The notes under the pieces: model-generated
What the model was told of the DNA's origin: nothing
The model's database searches: none
Seen by the model: only the letters and a program-made list of their open reading frames with translations
Origin: Spirometra erinaceieuropaei
Taxonomy: Eukaryota > Platyhelminthes > Cestoda > Diphyllobothriidea > Diphyllobothriidae
DNA length: 64,000 nucleotides
Assembly (NCBI GenBank): GCA_902702965.1
Contig: CACRXP010000032.1
Span: 467,525 to 531,524, forward strand
Direction of reading: 5' to 3'
In this document: one piece after another, positions 43,748 through 54,843 of the stretch
How positions within the stretch are numbered: position 1 is the stretch's first letter
How the letters are laid out: each line of letters starts with the position of its first letter
Translations under genes and position numbers: made by a program

Positions 43748-44050
43748 GCTGCTAGTTGGGCTAGAGGGAGAGCCCGTAAGGCACAACGCAACGAGTGAGG
43801 TCTGTAAGAACGATCGTTAAGCGCCCCCTACCACTGTATATTCCCGATCGACACTGAAAGGACAACGGACTCGTGGCCCAGTGGCTAGAGGCGTCGACTT
43901 CTAACAGGTCGCGAGTTGGGGCTTCGGCTGTTCCACAATTCGAGGTTAGGTATGGCTGGCTGACGACGGATAATAAGCCAGAAATGGCCATTCTAGTCTG
44001 CCTTGTCTTTGTTGGCAATAACATGCTGTATATATATATATACATATATA
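43748..44050 (+). mobile_element. SINE copy S10 preceded by a tail in tandem
   Basis: 43748-43832 is a SINE tail joined directly to a complete head and body (43833-44029), which ends in (TA)n. This is a tail-to-head junction, as in a tandem or circular template. Confidence 0.8.
43954..43998 (+). ncRNA. Hammerhead-like fold in SINE S10
   Basis: ggctgg, CTGACGA (43960-43966), C, helix II, GAAA (43981-43984), atggccat, T, ctagtc. Confidence 0.5.
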
Positions 44051-44054
44051 TTCA

Positions 44055-44460
44055 TTCAGGAATGGGCGCACACCGATCCATTGGCTTCCCGAAGCAAACA
44101 AGCTTCGTATGGGCGATAGGGGTCACGAACAGGCAACCACCTACCAGGCCGAAGTCGGCCAAGCTAGGATAGCTTCGGGAAGCCAATGGATCGGTGTGCG
44201 CCCATTCCTCAGTGAATAAATACCCGATCTGCAGCGACAGAGAATGGCAGGTGGCGGGGCACTGAAGAACTTCGGTTCGATGAAGTGCTTATGAACCATC
44301 TGGTAGACCCCAGTGGTGGACCAGCTGCGCCAGGTGCGTCTGTGCGCATGTTTGTGATTCCGGTCCCAGTGGTGGTCAGGGTTATGGTTGGCTGACCGAA
44401 GGCAAACAAGCCCGAAACAGTGCTGTATCAATCTACCTCCCAGACTCTGTCGTATCCACT
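44055..44460. repeat. Dispersed repeat R1, copy B (rearranged, 37-bp perfect inverted repeat)
   Basis: The 37-bp R1 end at 44059-44095 occurs again as an exact reverse complement at 44172-44208, with a 76-bp loop. The rest of R1 follows to about 44460, then a (TA)n run and the PLE4 left end. Confidence 0.8.
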
Positions 44461-44524
44461 CTGTTATATATATATATATATATATGTTGAAGTCGAGAAA
44501 GTTCTTTGGGAAAAGGAGTTTATT

Positions 44525-44567
44525 GTGTGAATTTTCGACGCTGGTTCCCCAGGTCGTCGTCAGACAC
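44525..44567 (-). ncRNA. Hammerhead-like fold in PLE4 left repeat
   Basis: On minus: gtgt, CTGACGA (44563-44557), C, helix II gac-ctgg/ccag-c-gtc, GAAA, stem III aatt, C, acac, then aataaa. gtgt and acac give four perfect stem I pairs. Confidence 0.6.
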
Positions 44568-44579
44568 CGATATGGAGCA

Positions 44580-44747
44580 AATGTGCCGTCAAAAGTTAAC
44601 ATCTGGCAGTGCACTTGAAAATCAATAATTGTTCGGCCCTTGCGCCAGTGAGCGGCCGCCATCTGCGTTGTTCTGTTCTCATTGGCTCGCATCTCATCCA
44701 CTTCTCCTTCAGGCTTTTGTACGCGGCGTCCAACTCAAACTACTTGG
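44580..44747 (-). repeat. PLE4 left terminal repeat (inverted)
   Basis: Pairs with 46495-46672; only scattered substitutions over about 170 bp. Confidence 0.9.
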
Positions 44748-46621
44748 ACTTTTTCGCAAGCTTGGAATCCATCATAACAACAGCAGACCTCAGAGAAGAC
44801 GAACGGTTCACAATCCGAAATACAACTGTAAACGCCCTAAAGGGTCGAAATCAGTTTACAGTTCTATCATATGAGGAACAGAAAGCATTAAAAACCCTGA
44901 GAACTGACAAAAGAATCATGATTCTCCCAGCTGACAAAGGTGGCTCTATTGCGATTTTGAATAAATCGGACTATAAAGCAAAGATGCTATCCCTATTAGA
45001 AGACAGATCAACTTATAAACCACTCTCCGCGGACCCTACCAAAGCACAAACTTCGTCTATTGATAAAATGCTGAAGCGCCTCACAGGGAAAAAACAACTG
45101 TCGGGAGACATTGCTACGTACCTGAAACAAACTGAGCCCACCATCGCTAGGATCTATGGACTACCAAAAGTCCACAAAGCTGAAGGGCCTTTGCGACCGG
45201 TTGTGTCGTTAATTGGAGCACCAAACTACAAGATTTCCAAGTGGCTATTCCACAAACTTCATCCACTCACGAGGAATTTTGAAACTTCGATTGCGAACTC
45301 AACAGAGTTTCTAAAGAGATTAAGAGGAATCACAGTTTCTACCGACAAGATCATGGTCTCCTTCGATGTCGTCTCCCTCTTTACGTCCATACCACTCGAG
45401 TCGGCAAAAGAATAAACGGAGGATCTCCTGAAATCCTATGGCACGGATGTTCCCGCTACCGCCTTACTCGAACTGATAGACCTGCGTATGGAAACTTATT
45501 TTTCATTCGACCAACAGTATTACCAACAGCTGAAAGGAGCCCCAATGGGTTCACCTATCTCTGGCTTCCTCGCCGAGGTTACTATGCAAAAACTAGAGGC
45601 CACGGCTCTTCCATTAGTTAAACCCAAATTGTGGTTGCGATATGTAGACGACACATTTGTGATTGTCAAAAAAGATCAACTGGAAACGCTCCACAACACG
45701 ATCAACTCAACAATGCCGGGAATTAAATTCACAGTCGAGAAAGAAGTTGTCAAAGAACTCCCGTTTTTAGATGTCCTCATGGAGCGGAGCACTGATGGAA
45801 CATTGCGCACATCTGTCTACCGCAAAGAAACCTATGCGGAAGTCATTCTACACTACGAGAGCAATCACCCCATTTCCCACAAACGGAGTACGGTCAACTG
45901 TCTGCTTAATCGGGCAAAAACACACTGCTCGGACGAAGAGGGCTACCGAGCCAAACTAAGTTACTTGTATGAATTATTTTCTCGGAATGGGTACCCCAAG
46001 GATTTCATACGCCGATGCATGAGACAGAACGAGTCAAAGGAAACGGAATCAAGTACTTCCAACAAGGCACCGAAGCCAAACACTTGACGAACTCTCTCCT
46101 ACATTAAAAACGTGTCTGAACTCCTTGAAAGGCACCTAAGGAAACACCAAATCCTAGTGGCACACAGACCAACGACGACCTTACGCACTCAGATAGCACA
46201 CCCTAAGGAAAGGGTCAGCTATTTGGATAAAAAGGAAGTCGTCTAAAAGATCCCGTGTGAGACCTGCGATGCAGTTTATTGTGGTCAAACAGGGAAATCC
46301 GCCTCTACGTGCATTCGCGAACATCAACCGGCAGTAGAGAAGCGAGACCATCTGTCTCAAGTAGCCATGCATATCCGGGACACCGGGCATGCCTTCGCTT
46401 GGGACAGAACTCGGATTGTCGGTGTCTGCCCTTTCAAAAAAGGCCGAGAGTTCCTCAAGGCCATGCACTCGGACGAATAATGTATCAACCGGCACATTGA
46501 GTTGGACGCTGTGTACAAAAGCCTGAAGGAGAAATGGATGAGATGCGAGCCAATGAGAACAGAACAACGCAGATGGCGGCCGCTCACTGGCGCAATCCGC
46601 CGAACAATTATTGATTTTTAA
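44609..46621 (+). pseudogene. PLE4 RT/GIY-YIG endonuclease, four stops in one frame
   Basis: One frame runs for 2.0 kb with stops only at 45413 (TAA), 46085 (TGA), 46244 (TAA) and 46478 (TAA); terminal TAA 46619-46621. RT motifs: RIMILPADKGGSIAIL, IYGLPKVHKAEG, RPVVSLIG, SFDVVSLFTSIP, KGAPMGSPISGF, RYVDDTFVI (catalytic Asps intact), LPFLDVL, HKRSTV, NGYPKDFI. Endonuclease: CETCDAVYCGQTGKS (YIG changed to YCG), REHQPA, then DTGHAFAW. The codons up to about 44747 belong to the inverted repeat, so the natural N-terminus begins near there. This RT core is the best preserved in the window. Confidence 0.9.
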
Positions 46622-46672
46622 GTGCACTGCCAGATGTTAACTTTTGACGGCACATTTGCTCTCTATCGGTGG
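46495..46672 (+). repeat. PLE4 right terminal repeat
   Basis: Carries the end of the endonuclease frame and part of the 3' UTR. Truncated before the hammerhead-like fold, where R1 copy C begins. Confidence 0.9.
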
Positions 46673-46880
46673 TCAGGGTTATGATTGGCTGAATGAAGGC
46701 AGAATAAGCCCGAAACAGTGCTGTATCAATCTACCCGCATTCTCTGTCGTCCCTCCTCGCTGCTATTATGACTTGGCCGACTTCGGCCTGGTAATTGGTT
46801 GCCTGTTCGTGACCTTTGCCACACATACAGAGCTTGTTTGCTTTGTGAAGCCAATAGATCGGTGTGCGCCCATTCCTGAT

Positions 46881-46885
<5 letters not shown>
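46657..46885. repeat. Dispersed repeat R1, copy C
   Basis: Inverse orientation to copy A (2961-3180). Ends at a (TA)n run, 46883-46920. Confidence 0.8.

Positions 46886-46920
<35 letters not shown>
46883..46920. repeat. (TA)n microsatellite
   Basis: About 19 TA units. Confidence 0.95.
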
Positions 46921-46922
<2 letters not shown>

Positions 46923-49900
46923 TGAAGCCTATGCACGAACATCGGTGAAGAAAAAGCATCCTTGACGTCAGGGCATGCCACAAATACGGTAAGTAGACGT
47001 CTTCAAACACCCAGCCTCGGAGCGCAGCAGATGTCACGTGTAAAAAATGTTGCACTGTCTGCGTCAACGTTTGTGTGCGTGTCAGCGCTGCAAGATGATT
47101 AATCGAGATGTGCTGGTCTCGGAGAACACCAAAACATCTGACCTGCATCCGCCCCCCCCCCCTCCTCCCTATTACCCACAAGAAGTATCACGGGCTTTCT
47201 AGAACAGCCTACCGTTTCCATTCGCATATGCACCCGTTTTCTGTCAAAGCAAAAAAGTGGATTTGTATGTCTGCCAAGACTGAGTTAGTTCTTCCATTGT
47301 TTCTCTTCTGTGCTAATGAAGGATTCGTCCGCATCTCCTGCGAGGAGGTGGCACTTTTTAACCTACCTGTGCAACAGGGTAGATATGTCCGCCATTGTTT
47401 TCAAATATCTTAGACAATTATTTACTCTTTATTGTCTCCCGACCTCACTCTGAACCTGCCCCGTGACATTAGTTTTATTCAGCTGGACATTGTTTGAACT
47501 AACGCGCGTGCCAGTCAGGCCGACATAATAGTCAAGTCATTAGTGACATGAGAGTGTCATGCAGACAAAACTGCCTTGGTCATGTCATTGGCGTTTATGT
47601 AACAGATTGGAGGGTATTATAACGGCCTTCAACGAGACTCAGTTGCTTCCTGATTTGGTAAACAGCCCTAGGACACTAGTCTGGCGAGTTGATTATTTAT
47701 TAGAAACGCAGCGCCATTACGAATGTTACCCGCTACCAAACAGGGTTTACCCCTCGCTGTCTAACGGAAAACTAGAACCTTTAAATTGGGTGCACACAGC
47801 TTGGAAAGAGATGTGCAACTCTAGACCTAGGGACTACAGTACATCACCCCCCTCCTCCCATCAATCCATCGCAACGCAACTGCTGACGGCAATTCGAACG
47901 TCATAAGCGACGACGACAGCCTCTACCGCGTGCCAGTGGGCGTGTCACCGGGTGACTTGCACGTGAGGCAGACTTCTGCGGCATCGATCACACTCTCTCT
48001 CCCTCCTCATCTCGTGTGCTCCGGTGGCAAGAAAGTGTTATAAAGACCCGGGGGATGGACTCAGGCAGAGTAGCTGACAAAGACAAACGGCCCCTCTACG
48101 CGCGCCACATACACGAAGTGGTCCTCACCGCGTGTACCGCGGTTGCCGCGAGCGCGACTCAGAGCTCAGAGAGGTGAAGATGCCATAAAAACCACACCGG
48201 AAAGGAGCGACTTCAGCCTGACTCTCAGTCTACGAAAGGGCCCAGTTATGCAGTCAATTGGTAATCCTCCAAGCTACAATTTTAATACGTCGTGATAGAT
48301 CCAGACGCGTCAGGTTGATTAGTAGTTAGGAGTGCGCTGATTGACTGATTCCCCTAGTATCCGCATCACTCGCTCTTGCCTCTCCCATGCGCCAGTCCGG
48401 GCCTGTCAACCAACCGGCGATAAGGTTGGGTGGAGTGACTGACGCAGCACAGAAGCCGACGTCTAAGGCGCGCCACACACACACTTGCGACAACAGTTAG
48501 GGATTCGCGCCTACTCAGCGCAGCCCGATAGACGCGTGTAGCGTTTAAGGATGATTATCATTCTGATCCAGAGTATCTGCACCCCAGCCCATCGTGCGGC
48601 CCAGTACAGCCGCTGTACGACGAGCCGGACTGCCAATTTCTTGGCTCCTGTGACGTTGATTGGGGATAAGTGAACGTGAGCTGTCAGACAGCTTCAGGGG
48701 GGGGGGCAACGGACAATGGAACTGGTACATGAAAATGACGCAGGCGCTCGAGTCTGGTGACTGAGGAGTGAACACGGATAAACGGTAACACAATGCATCT
48801 CGGGGGAGCAGGAGTTCAGACCTGGGAGACTGACCACAGCATGGGATGTGATGGGGAAAATAAAGCGCTGGGAAACGGGTCCTAACTGTAGGATCCAAGA
48901 GACCAATGTTCTGCTGGGGACGACCACAAAAAGCAGAGCGCCTGATAGACATTAACTATTTCGCAGAAGACCTAAATCGATTCGAGCAGAATGAGGGCGC
49001 CATGCACATTAGCGATATAAACTGCCGTTAGACCTTTGAAATAAACAAAGACTTTCCGTTTTAGAGATTTCGCCTGCATGCAGGTTAGAAAATGTTGTCT
49101 CTCCAGAGTTCGAGCAGCAAATTCTGGTCTGCGGTGACCGACTTCCCAGTAGCATATGTCTCTCAACTCCACTTAGGGGATGGAGGTCCGTTTTTAATTA
49201 CTTAGAGACTTGCATCATGGCAAACAGTAGACAAGCCCAGGACTGCGTAAGCTAGCAGTGCGGTAGAGTCGAGTTAGATGCTGATGTCAGGTGCGCTAGC
49301 ACACTCAGAGGGCTGAAGCGCTACTGTTTTGACCACCGCGCCAACTACGCCGGCGTGCGCACTAGTTTAATCCGAGCAGTGATCTCACTTTCAGGCAGTA
49401 ATGTAACCCCATCTGGATGCTTTAAAAACACCGTCACGGGATCACTGAATGATTCGATGCATTTGGAGGAAGTAAGGGCAGCAACGCTGTCTAGCACAAC
49501 GAAAAATGAGATCAGAAAGTTTGCAATACCTGTTGTGCGGCCTGCCTCCTGAAGAAAAAATGAGGACAAATGCTGTGCGGAATCGAAGTCACCGAAATAC
49601 CTACCGTTTCTGAATTCAGTTAGTACGTTAGCTGATATCGGTGGTTAACTTGGATATTTCGTAACAGTTGCCAGACGCGGAGGGATGGGAATTTTTGTAC
49701 TGTGACAAGGTTGGTGAGCAATTTCCCAGCAGATTAAAACTTTTTGGTCGAAATCGACAGGAACACTGAGCTTGGGACGAAACGTTTAACGCCACAAAAC
49801 TGTCTTTGGAGTCATAGGCAATGTGAACCCAAGGTTCGGGTAATGCTTGCTGACGGTAGCTAACAGATGATGAATGGCGTCCTGGTCTACTTTGCTTTAT

Positions 49901-50057
49901 CTGGCATTCATTCTGTACATATATATGCATAATTACCGGTGGTTATGCGACTGACCAAGAAAGTTGTAATTTGAGATCCAAGGCGCAGGAGGACGAGCAA
50001 GTTCCGTAACACGATCGGTGGACGACCCTGCCACAATATATATGTATAGATAGGCTT
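46921..50057. other. No recognisable gene
   Basis: Several frames of 60-135 codons (for example 47559-47906 and 48545-48952 minus), none with a domain. C10 and G9 runs at 47151 and 48700. Confidence 0.45.
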
Positions 50058-50383
50058 ATAATGGTAGGGGGCGTTCACCGATCGTTCTTACGGAACTCAC
50101 TCGTTCTGTTGTGCCTTATGGACTCTCTCTCTGTCTCTCGAGCCCAAACAGCAGCCACACAGTGGCGCATGATATAGGCAGAATTTCATTACCGACAAGG
50201 ACAAGGGAGACTGGAATGGCCATTTCTGGCTTATTAGTCGTCGTCAGACAGTCACACCCAACCCCGAAGTGCTGAACACCCGAGGCTCGAACTCCTGACC
50301 TGTTTATTAAAAGTCCACGTCCCTAAACACTAAGCCACGAGCCCGTTACCCTGTCGGTTTTCGATCGGGAATATACAACGGTG
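50058..50383 (-). mobile_element. SINE copy S11, full length
   Basis: All parts on the minus strand: tail, CT tract, ribozyme-like segment, tRNA-like head and leader. In tandem with S12. Confidence 0.85.
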
Positions 50384-50533
50384 GAGGCGCTCACCGACCA
50401 TTCTTACGGAACTCACTCGTTCCATTGTGCCTTACGGACTCTCTCTCTCTTTCTCGAATCCAACCATCAGCCGACAGCGGCGCATGATATAGGCACTATG
50501 GTATTATCGACAAAGACAAGGGAGACTGGAAAT
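50384..50533 (-). mobile_element. SINE copy S12, truncated at the predicted ribozyme cleavage site
   Basis: Its sense 5' end lies between 50529 and 50537; the predicted cleavage bond is 50529/50530. It joins PLE6 with a few bases of microhomology. Confidence 0.8.
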
Positions 50534-50820
50534 GGCCGAGAATTCCTAGAGGCCATTCACTCTGATGATTCATAGATCAATTGACGCATCGATCTTGACG
50601 CCATGTACACAAATCTCATGCAAAAATGGAAAAGGTAATAGCCAATCAAGACGTGACATCAGCCCAAAGCATCAACCCATCCTCAGCCATGACAGAGCAG
50701 TATCAATTTTTTGGGCGTGTTTAAATTTCGACTGTTTCTTCACACTTCCTACACGTCTGAAGACGAGCTGGGGAACCAGACTCGAAAATTTACGAAATAA
50801 AGTTTGTTCATAACCCAGAA
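50534..50820 (+). mobile_element. PLE6: 5'-truncated PLE4-type 3' end
   Basis: 50534-50640 codes for the last 35 residues of a PLE4-type endonuclease (GREFLEAIHSDD, then IDLDAMYTNLMQKWKR, with stops). A 3' UTR with a hammerhead-like fold and aataaa follows. Confidence 0.8.
50754..50794 (+). ncRNA. Hammerhead-like fold in PLE6 3' UTR
   Basis: cgt, CTGAAGA (50757-50763), C, helix II gag-ctgg/ccag-a-ctc, GAAA, stem III aatt, T, acg, then aaataaa. Both stem I and helix II differ from PLE4 by compensating changes. Confidence 0.6.
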
Positions 50821-51559
50821 TCAATTTTTGTAGGCTTAAACGACTTTTTTAAATGAAAGTCCTTCAAGACAATCAGAAGATAACCACTTAAGTAGCCTGT
50901 AATTTAGCAGATTTAAATGCCTGTATAAACCTAGACATATTTTGATAGAAAGGCGGCCAAAAGTTACCTGCTTGGGATGCTACCTAAGTTTCACATACTT
51001 CCGTATATGATGTACTACTTAAATAACCGTATCGTTAGTAAAGGCAGCTTTAAAAGTCGGTATGCGGTCTCTTAAACCCCGTTGCATACGACAGAGGTGT
51101 CGATTCCGGCACTGATCTTAGACGTGATAATACTCACGATGATAAAATCAACATAAATCCACCCTGACCGGGCGCGCGGGCACCCACCCACCCACGTCTC
51201 ATATGATCTACACTGTCCGGTAAACGTGTGACAACCGTGCCGGTACAGAGTTCGTAAGTTAGTACGTTTGTAAGCCGTCACGAATTGCGCACTGAAGACT
51301 GAAAGCCAATCGACTTCCGGCTGAAATTACAAGTGAGGGTCAAGATGCATCCGCGGACACAGGAAACTAAAAACCCTCGTTTTCACCCGCAGTGGACAGT
51401 ATTAAGCCGTCTGTTGGCAGTTCGCGATAGTTTAAGATATGCAGGTCCTGCTAACTTCATCTCCGTCGATCTGACGCCTGATCTCGAATGGCTGTCGCGT
51501 TCCTTATTGCCTCCTGATGCCGCATGCATGGAATAAAAGCCAGATGAGTAATGTTTTCC
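50821..51559. other. No recognisable gene
   Basis: Short frames only. A cccacccaccca run near 51183. Confidence 0.5.
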
Positions 51560-51965
51560 GTCAAATCTTATACTCGAAGGAGGGACATAATTCGGTTTTC
51601 AAAACTTTTCCTATCCCCGAATAATTTTGAACCCGTTCTACCGTTACACCTGCATTCAGGGTTCCCAAACTACAAGCCGTATAATTTCCGGACGCGGAAA
51701 ACCATGCAATATAATTGAATTTTTAAGGGCATCGAAAATCAATGAAAACAATGCATGCTGCTTAAGAAGTCATTCTTACGGGGTATGGTTTTTGGATGCA
51801 GTCAAAAAGAAGATTGATCGAAAGCCGGCGCCCTGCGGCAACTGAATTATGCTGCACGATGATTGATTTTACAACCTTTCTTAATTAATCTTTTCGAAAC
51901 GGAAACGCATTTAGAAATTTCGACTGACATTTCACGAGTTAGCCCACCTACTGCAGTTATGGTGG
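51560..51965 (+). repeat. AT-rich dispersed repeat R4, copy 2
   Basis: See shared blocks at 24340-24690. Also includes the gggttcccaaactacaagcc block found at 59644. Confidence 0.7.
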
Positions 51966-51994
51966 GGATCTCTACCAGTTGATTTGTCGGTAGG

Positions 51995-52245
51995 ACTGCC
52001 TTATGCGGCCCCTAAACATCGAAACAGGAGACGCCTGCAATTCGGGTGAATTAGAGCCACCTTCCAGGAACATTGCGGCTAAGTTTAAGGTTAGGTTCAG
52101 GATCAGGTTAAGGATTAGATTTTAAGTTTACGGTAAGGTAAGCCTGGATCACGTTTGGGGTTAAGGTAGGGGCTAGTAGCAACTGCACAGTTAAGGCGTA
52201 CGCTAGGGTTAGGATCAGGATTAGGGCAACGGTTTAGTATTATCT
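51995..52245. repeat. Repeat R3 joined to telomere-like array
   Basis: R3 block 51998-52060 runs into a ggttagg-type array (52080-52240), the same join as at 10735. Confidence 0.65.
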
Positions 52246-53194
52246 TAGGACTATTCCTGGGGTTCGGACAGGGGAATATCTTTCCTTTTCCAGAACTATA
52301 CCCAGATCCACCACTGTTACCTGGGCGGGGTGTTCCCTTGCCCTTAGTCCTGTTTGGGAGGCCGCAGAAATCAGCCCTACCGACTTGCCCATAGCGATGA
52401 TGGCGTAAAATAACTGCCCTCTTCGTACCCTGTCGCTCAATTTGCGTACCAATAGATCCTCTGTCACGCTGACATTGATCAGCAGCTGGAAGGCACGGGA
52501 GGAAAAGGCCTGGTTCAGCAACATTTGGGCGGGACTGGCAGTTGGCCCAAAGTCACCCGTGTTGCAAGCGCTTCCTCTTCTCACGTCCTGTTTAGGCGTC
52601 CACATAAGTCAATCCGGCAGACATTTGGTTAACAGTGTTCTCCCTCCACTGCATCTCTTTGAGAAACCCGCGGAACTGTCGGAGAGAGACCAGTTCAGAG
52701 GTGCTGGTGCAGTAAAGAGGACGTCTCACCCAATGAGAGGGATGCTGTATTGAACACTGGTTTCGCAAAAAAACCCTACCTAGTGCGGTTAAGGTTACCG
52801 AAAGACCTAAGTCACTTCACGGAGCGTTGTGTGCCTTTTGACAGTAGACCTTTCCAGCACTGATATTAATCACAGCAAAGTACAACTTTCGTTCAGGAAA
52901 GCCAGCGGAAACAAATGTCCCATCTACTCCGACATTGACTGGCTTATGTGGTGGGACCGATAGAACCTCGGTTTTATGGCGCCGCTTACCCACAGACCAC
53001 GCCAGCGGTACGCTCGTGGGCATTGTTGTGTAACTAATCGTGGCTGATTGTCGGTAAAAAGGGCTACTAATAAGCCTAAAACAGCTGCCGTCTCAGTTAC
53101 CCCACCCTTGTCGGTATGACTCTGGCACACATATAGCACGAAAGCTCAATCATCTTGGCTTCCCCTTGTAAAAAAGCCTTATCATGTGGTAAAA
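52246..53194. other. No gene; inverted R3 copy at 52556-52640
   Basis: R3 at 52556-52640 is inverted relative to 51998-52060, leaving about 500 bp between. No coding region supported. Confidence 0.5.
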
Positions 53195-53330
53195 AAATGC
53201 ATTTCGAAAGGACTACGGGGCAGTATTGTTTGTTCCATAACATGCGGAACTTGCCCATGCATGTACGCCGGCCACACAGGTCGGCGTTTGGAGGTTCGAA
53301 CTCACGAAAGCAAACTATCTGTCCACCCGG
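53195..53330 (+). pseudogene. PLE GIY-YIG endonuclease relic
   Basis: CSITCGTCPCMYAGHTGRRL with a following RTHESKLSVH matches the Cys pair, YxGxTxRRL and the R-x-HE-x-KL segment. The remainder is lost. Confidence 0.65.
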
Positions 53331-54616
53331 AAGAACTCTCATCAACCGTTTTTTTCGAAGAAACTGGAAACCAACCACTGTGTCAATTAAAAAAACAACT
53401 GCAAAGATAGTCTTGGCCCTACAGAACGGTCGGGAAGGTGTCTGTAGGCCTGGTACTGCACAGTAGGCGGCGTCGACTGTCCTGTCCACATAGACGCAAA
53501 ACATGGAGGCTTACCGGCACACTTCACCGGTCGTCCACACCCATCCCAACGCGACAGTAATTGGCCCAAACTCACTCTCACCTGTCATCCGCCTCACCCC
53601 GGTGAACTCCAATCGTTGCTCTTCCGCGCCCCCCCCCTCCTCCTCCTCCTGCTGTAACTCCCTCTACCACCTCCGTCGCTCCCCCCCCCGCTCACCTGCA
53701 AGAATCCTGCCTCTTTTGCTCAATCAGTTTGTCGAAAAATACTCCTGCAAATAAGTCACGCCCTTCGGGTGTTTAGAGGGCTTAGTGTGCAAGCTTTCTA
53801 GACTGGCTTGTTAGCTCGTCGGAATGCGACAACTGTTTTCTTCTAACTGTGGCTAAAAACAGGTTTTATGAAGAGGCGAAGTTTGCGCCGATAGGCGACT
53901 CCTCCAGGCCAGCAAAGGAAATGGAGAATGTGATAACCAGTCCTCAGCGGGTCATATCCAGATATGGACAATCCCCGGTTCAAATCCGGATAAGGAATAC
54001 GGAGGTTTAAAATATCAGATTTGGGAAAGCAGATATCATTGGTCTGCTATAAATTTATAACTTCGGGTTTTTGAAGTGTTTATCAGTGAAAAAGTTTGCC
54101 TACTATTCGCCGATTTATCAGGGCGGTTTACTAGCCAGACCTGGTTTCTAAGATGGGCCAAGCTCTCTTATGAGGCTGAAGGTGGCCCTCTCTGGAACAT
54201 ACATAACAATAAATTTATGCATAACAGGTGCATTTAAGAACGCAGGAACTTTTAAAAAATAACAGGCTAATTTAATAGGTTATTAAAAGTTGCATTCGAG
54301 GCGATCCTCGCCTCCAACAATGTCGTGACAAAAGGTCTAATCCCTATCACTGTTTTAACTGTCTGCAAGCGTCTCTGATGTGGGGTTCGAGTGAGAATCC
54401 AAAACTTCGGGCCACTGAAACTTCTTGTCCCAGTGATTGCATCATCTTCTTTCTCTGAACTGCCTCCCAGAACTCGTCTGTTCGCTTCTATCGGCAAAAA
54501 TACTCAAATTACTGTTTGCACGATAACTGTTAGTCTACTAATGCTATCGGTGCTGTTAAGGTTTTAATATTTGGCATATCTGCTATTCTACCATCTCCAA
54601 GTGGCCGACACACAAA
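53331..54616. other. No recognisable gene
   Basis: C-rich runs near 53630-53690. ccggttcaaatccgg at 53973-53987 is B-box-like but has no cloverleaf. Confidence 0.5.
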
Positions 54617-54843
54617 TGAGACGATCGGTAAGCGCCCCTTACTACTGTATATTCCCGATCGAAACCGATAGGACAACGGGCTCGTGGCCCGGTGGATAGA
54701 GGCGTTGACTTCTAAACCAACAGGTCGCGAGTTCGAGGCTCGGGTGTTCCACACTTCGGGCTTGGGTACGGCTGGCTGACGACGGCTAATAAGCCAGAAA
54801 TGGCCATTCCAGTCTCCCTTATCTTTGTCAGTAATGCCATTCT
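54617..54843 (+). mobile_element. SINE copy S13
   Basis: Short tail end, leader, head (54679-54750), ribozyme-like segment, ending at aatgccattct. Confidence 0.85.
54770..54814 (+). ncRNA. Hammerhead-like fold in SINE S13
   Basis: ggctgg, CTGACGA (54776-54782), C, perfect helix II ggct/agcc, A, GAAA (54797-54800), atggccat, T, ccagtc (54809-54814). Matches the SINE consensus. Confidence 0.55.

Larger units (their letters stand above)
44488..46673 (+). mobile_element. PLE4: Penelope-like element with inverted terminal repeats
   Basis: The left part (44488-44747) is the reverse complement of the element's own 3' end. About 170 bp of it matches 46495-46672 almost exactly, including the last codons of the endonuclease. 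The rest carries the 3' UTR with a hammerhead-like fold and aataaa. Between lies a single frame with four stops. R1 copies B and C lie on the two sides. Confidence 0.9.

Noticed and set aside
48545..48952. 135-codon minus-strand open frame
   Set aside because: No recognised domain, crosses a G9 run, no splice or start context to support it.
53940..53995. B-box-like ccggttcaaatccgg
   Set aside because: No convincing D arm, anticodon arm or acceptor stem around it.
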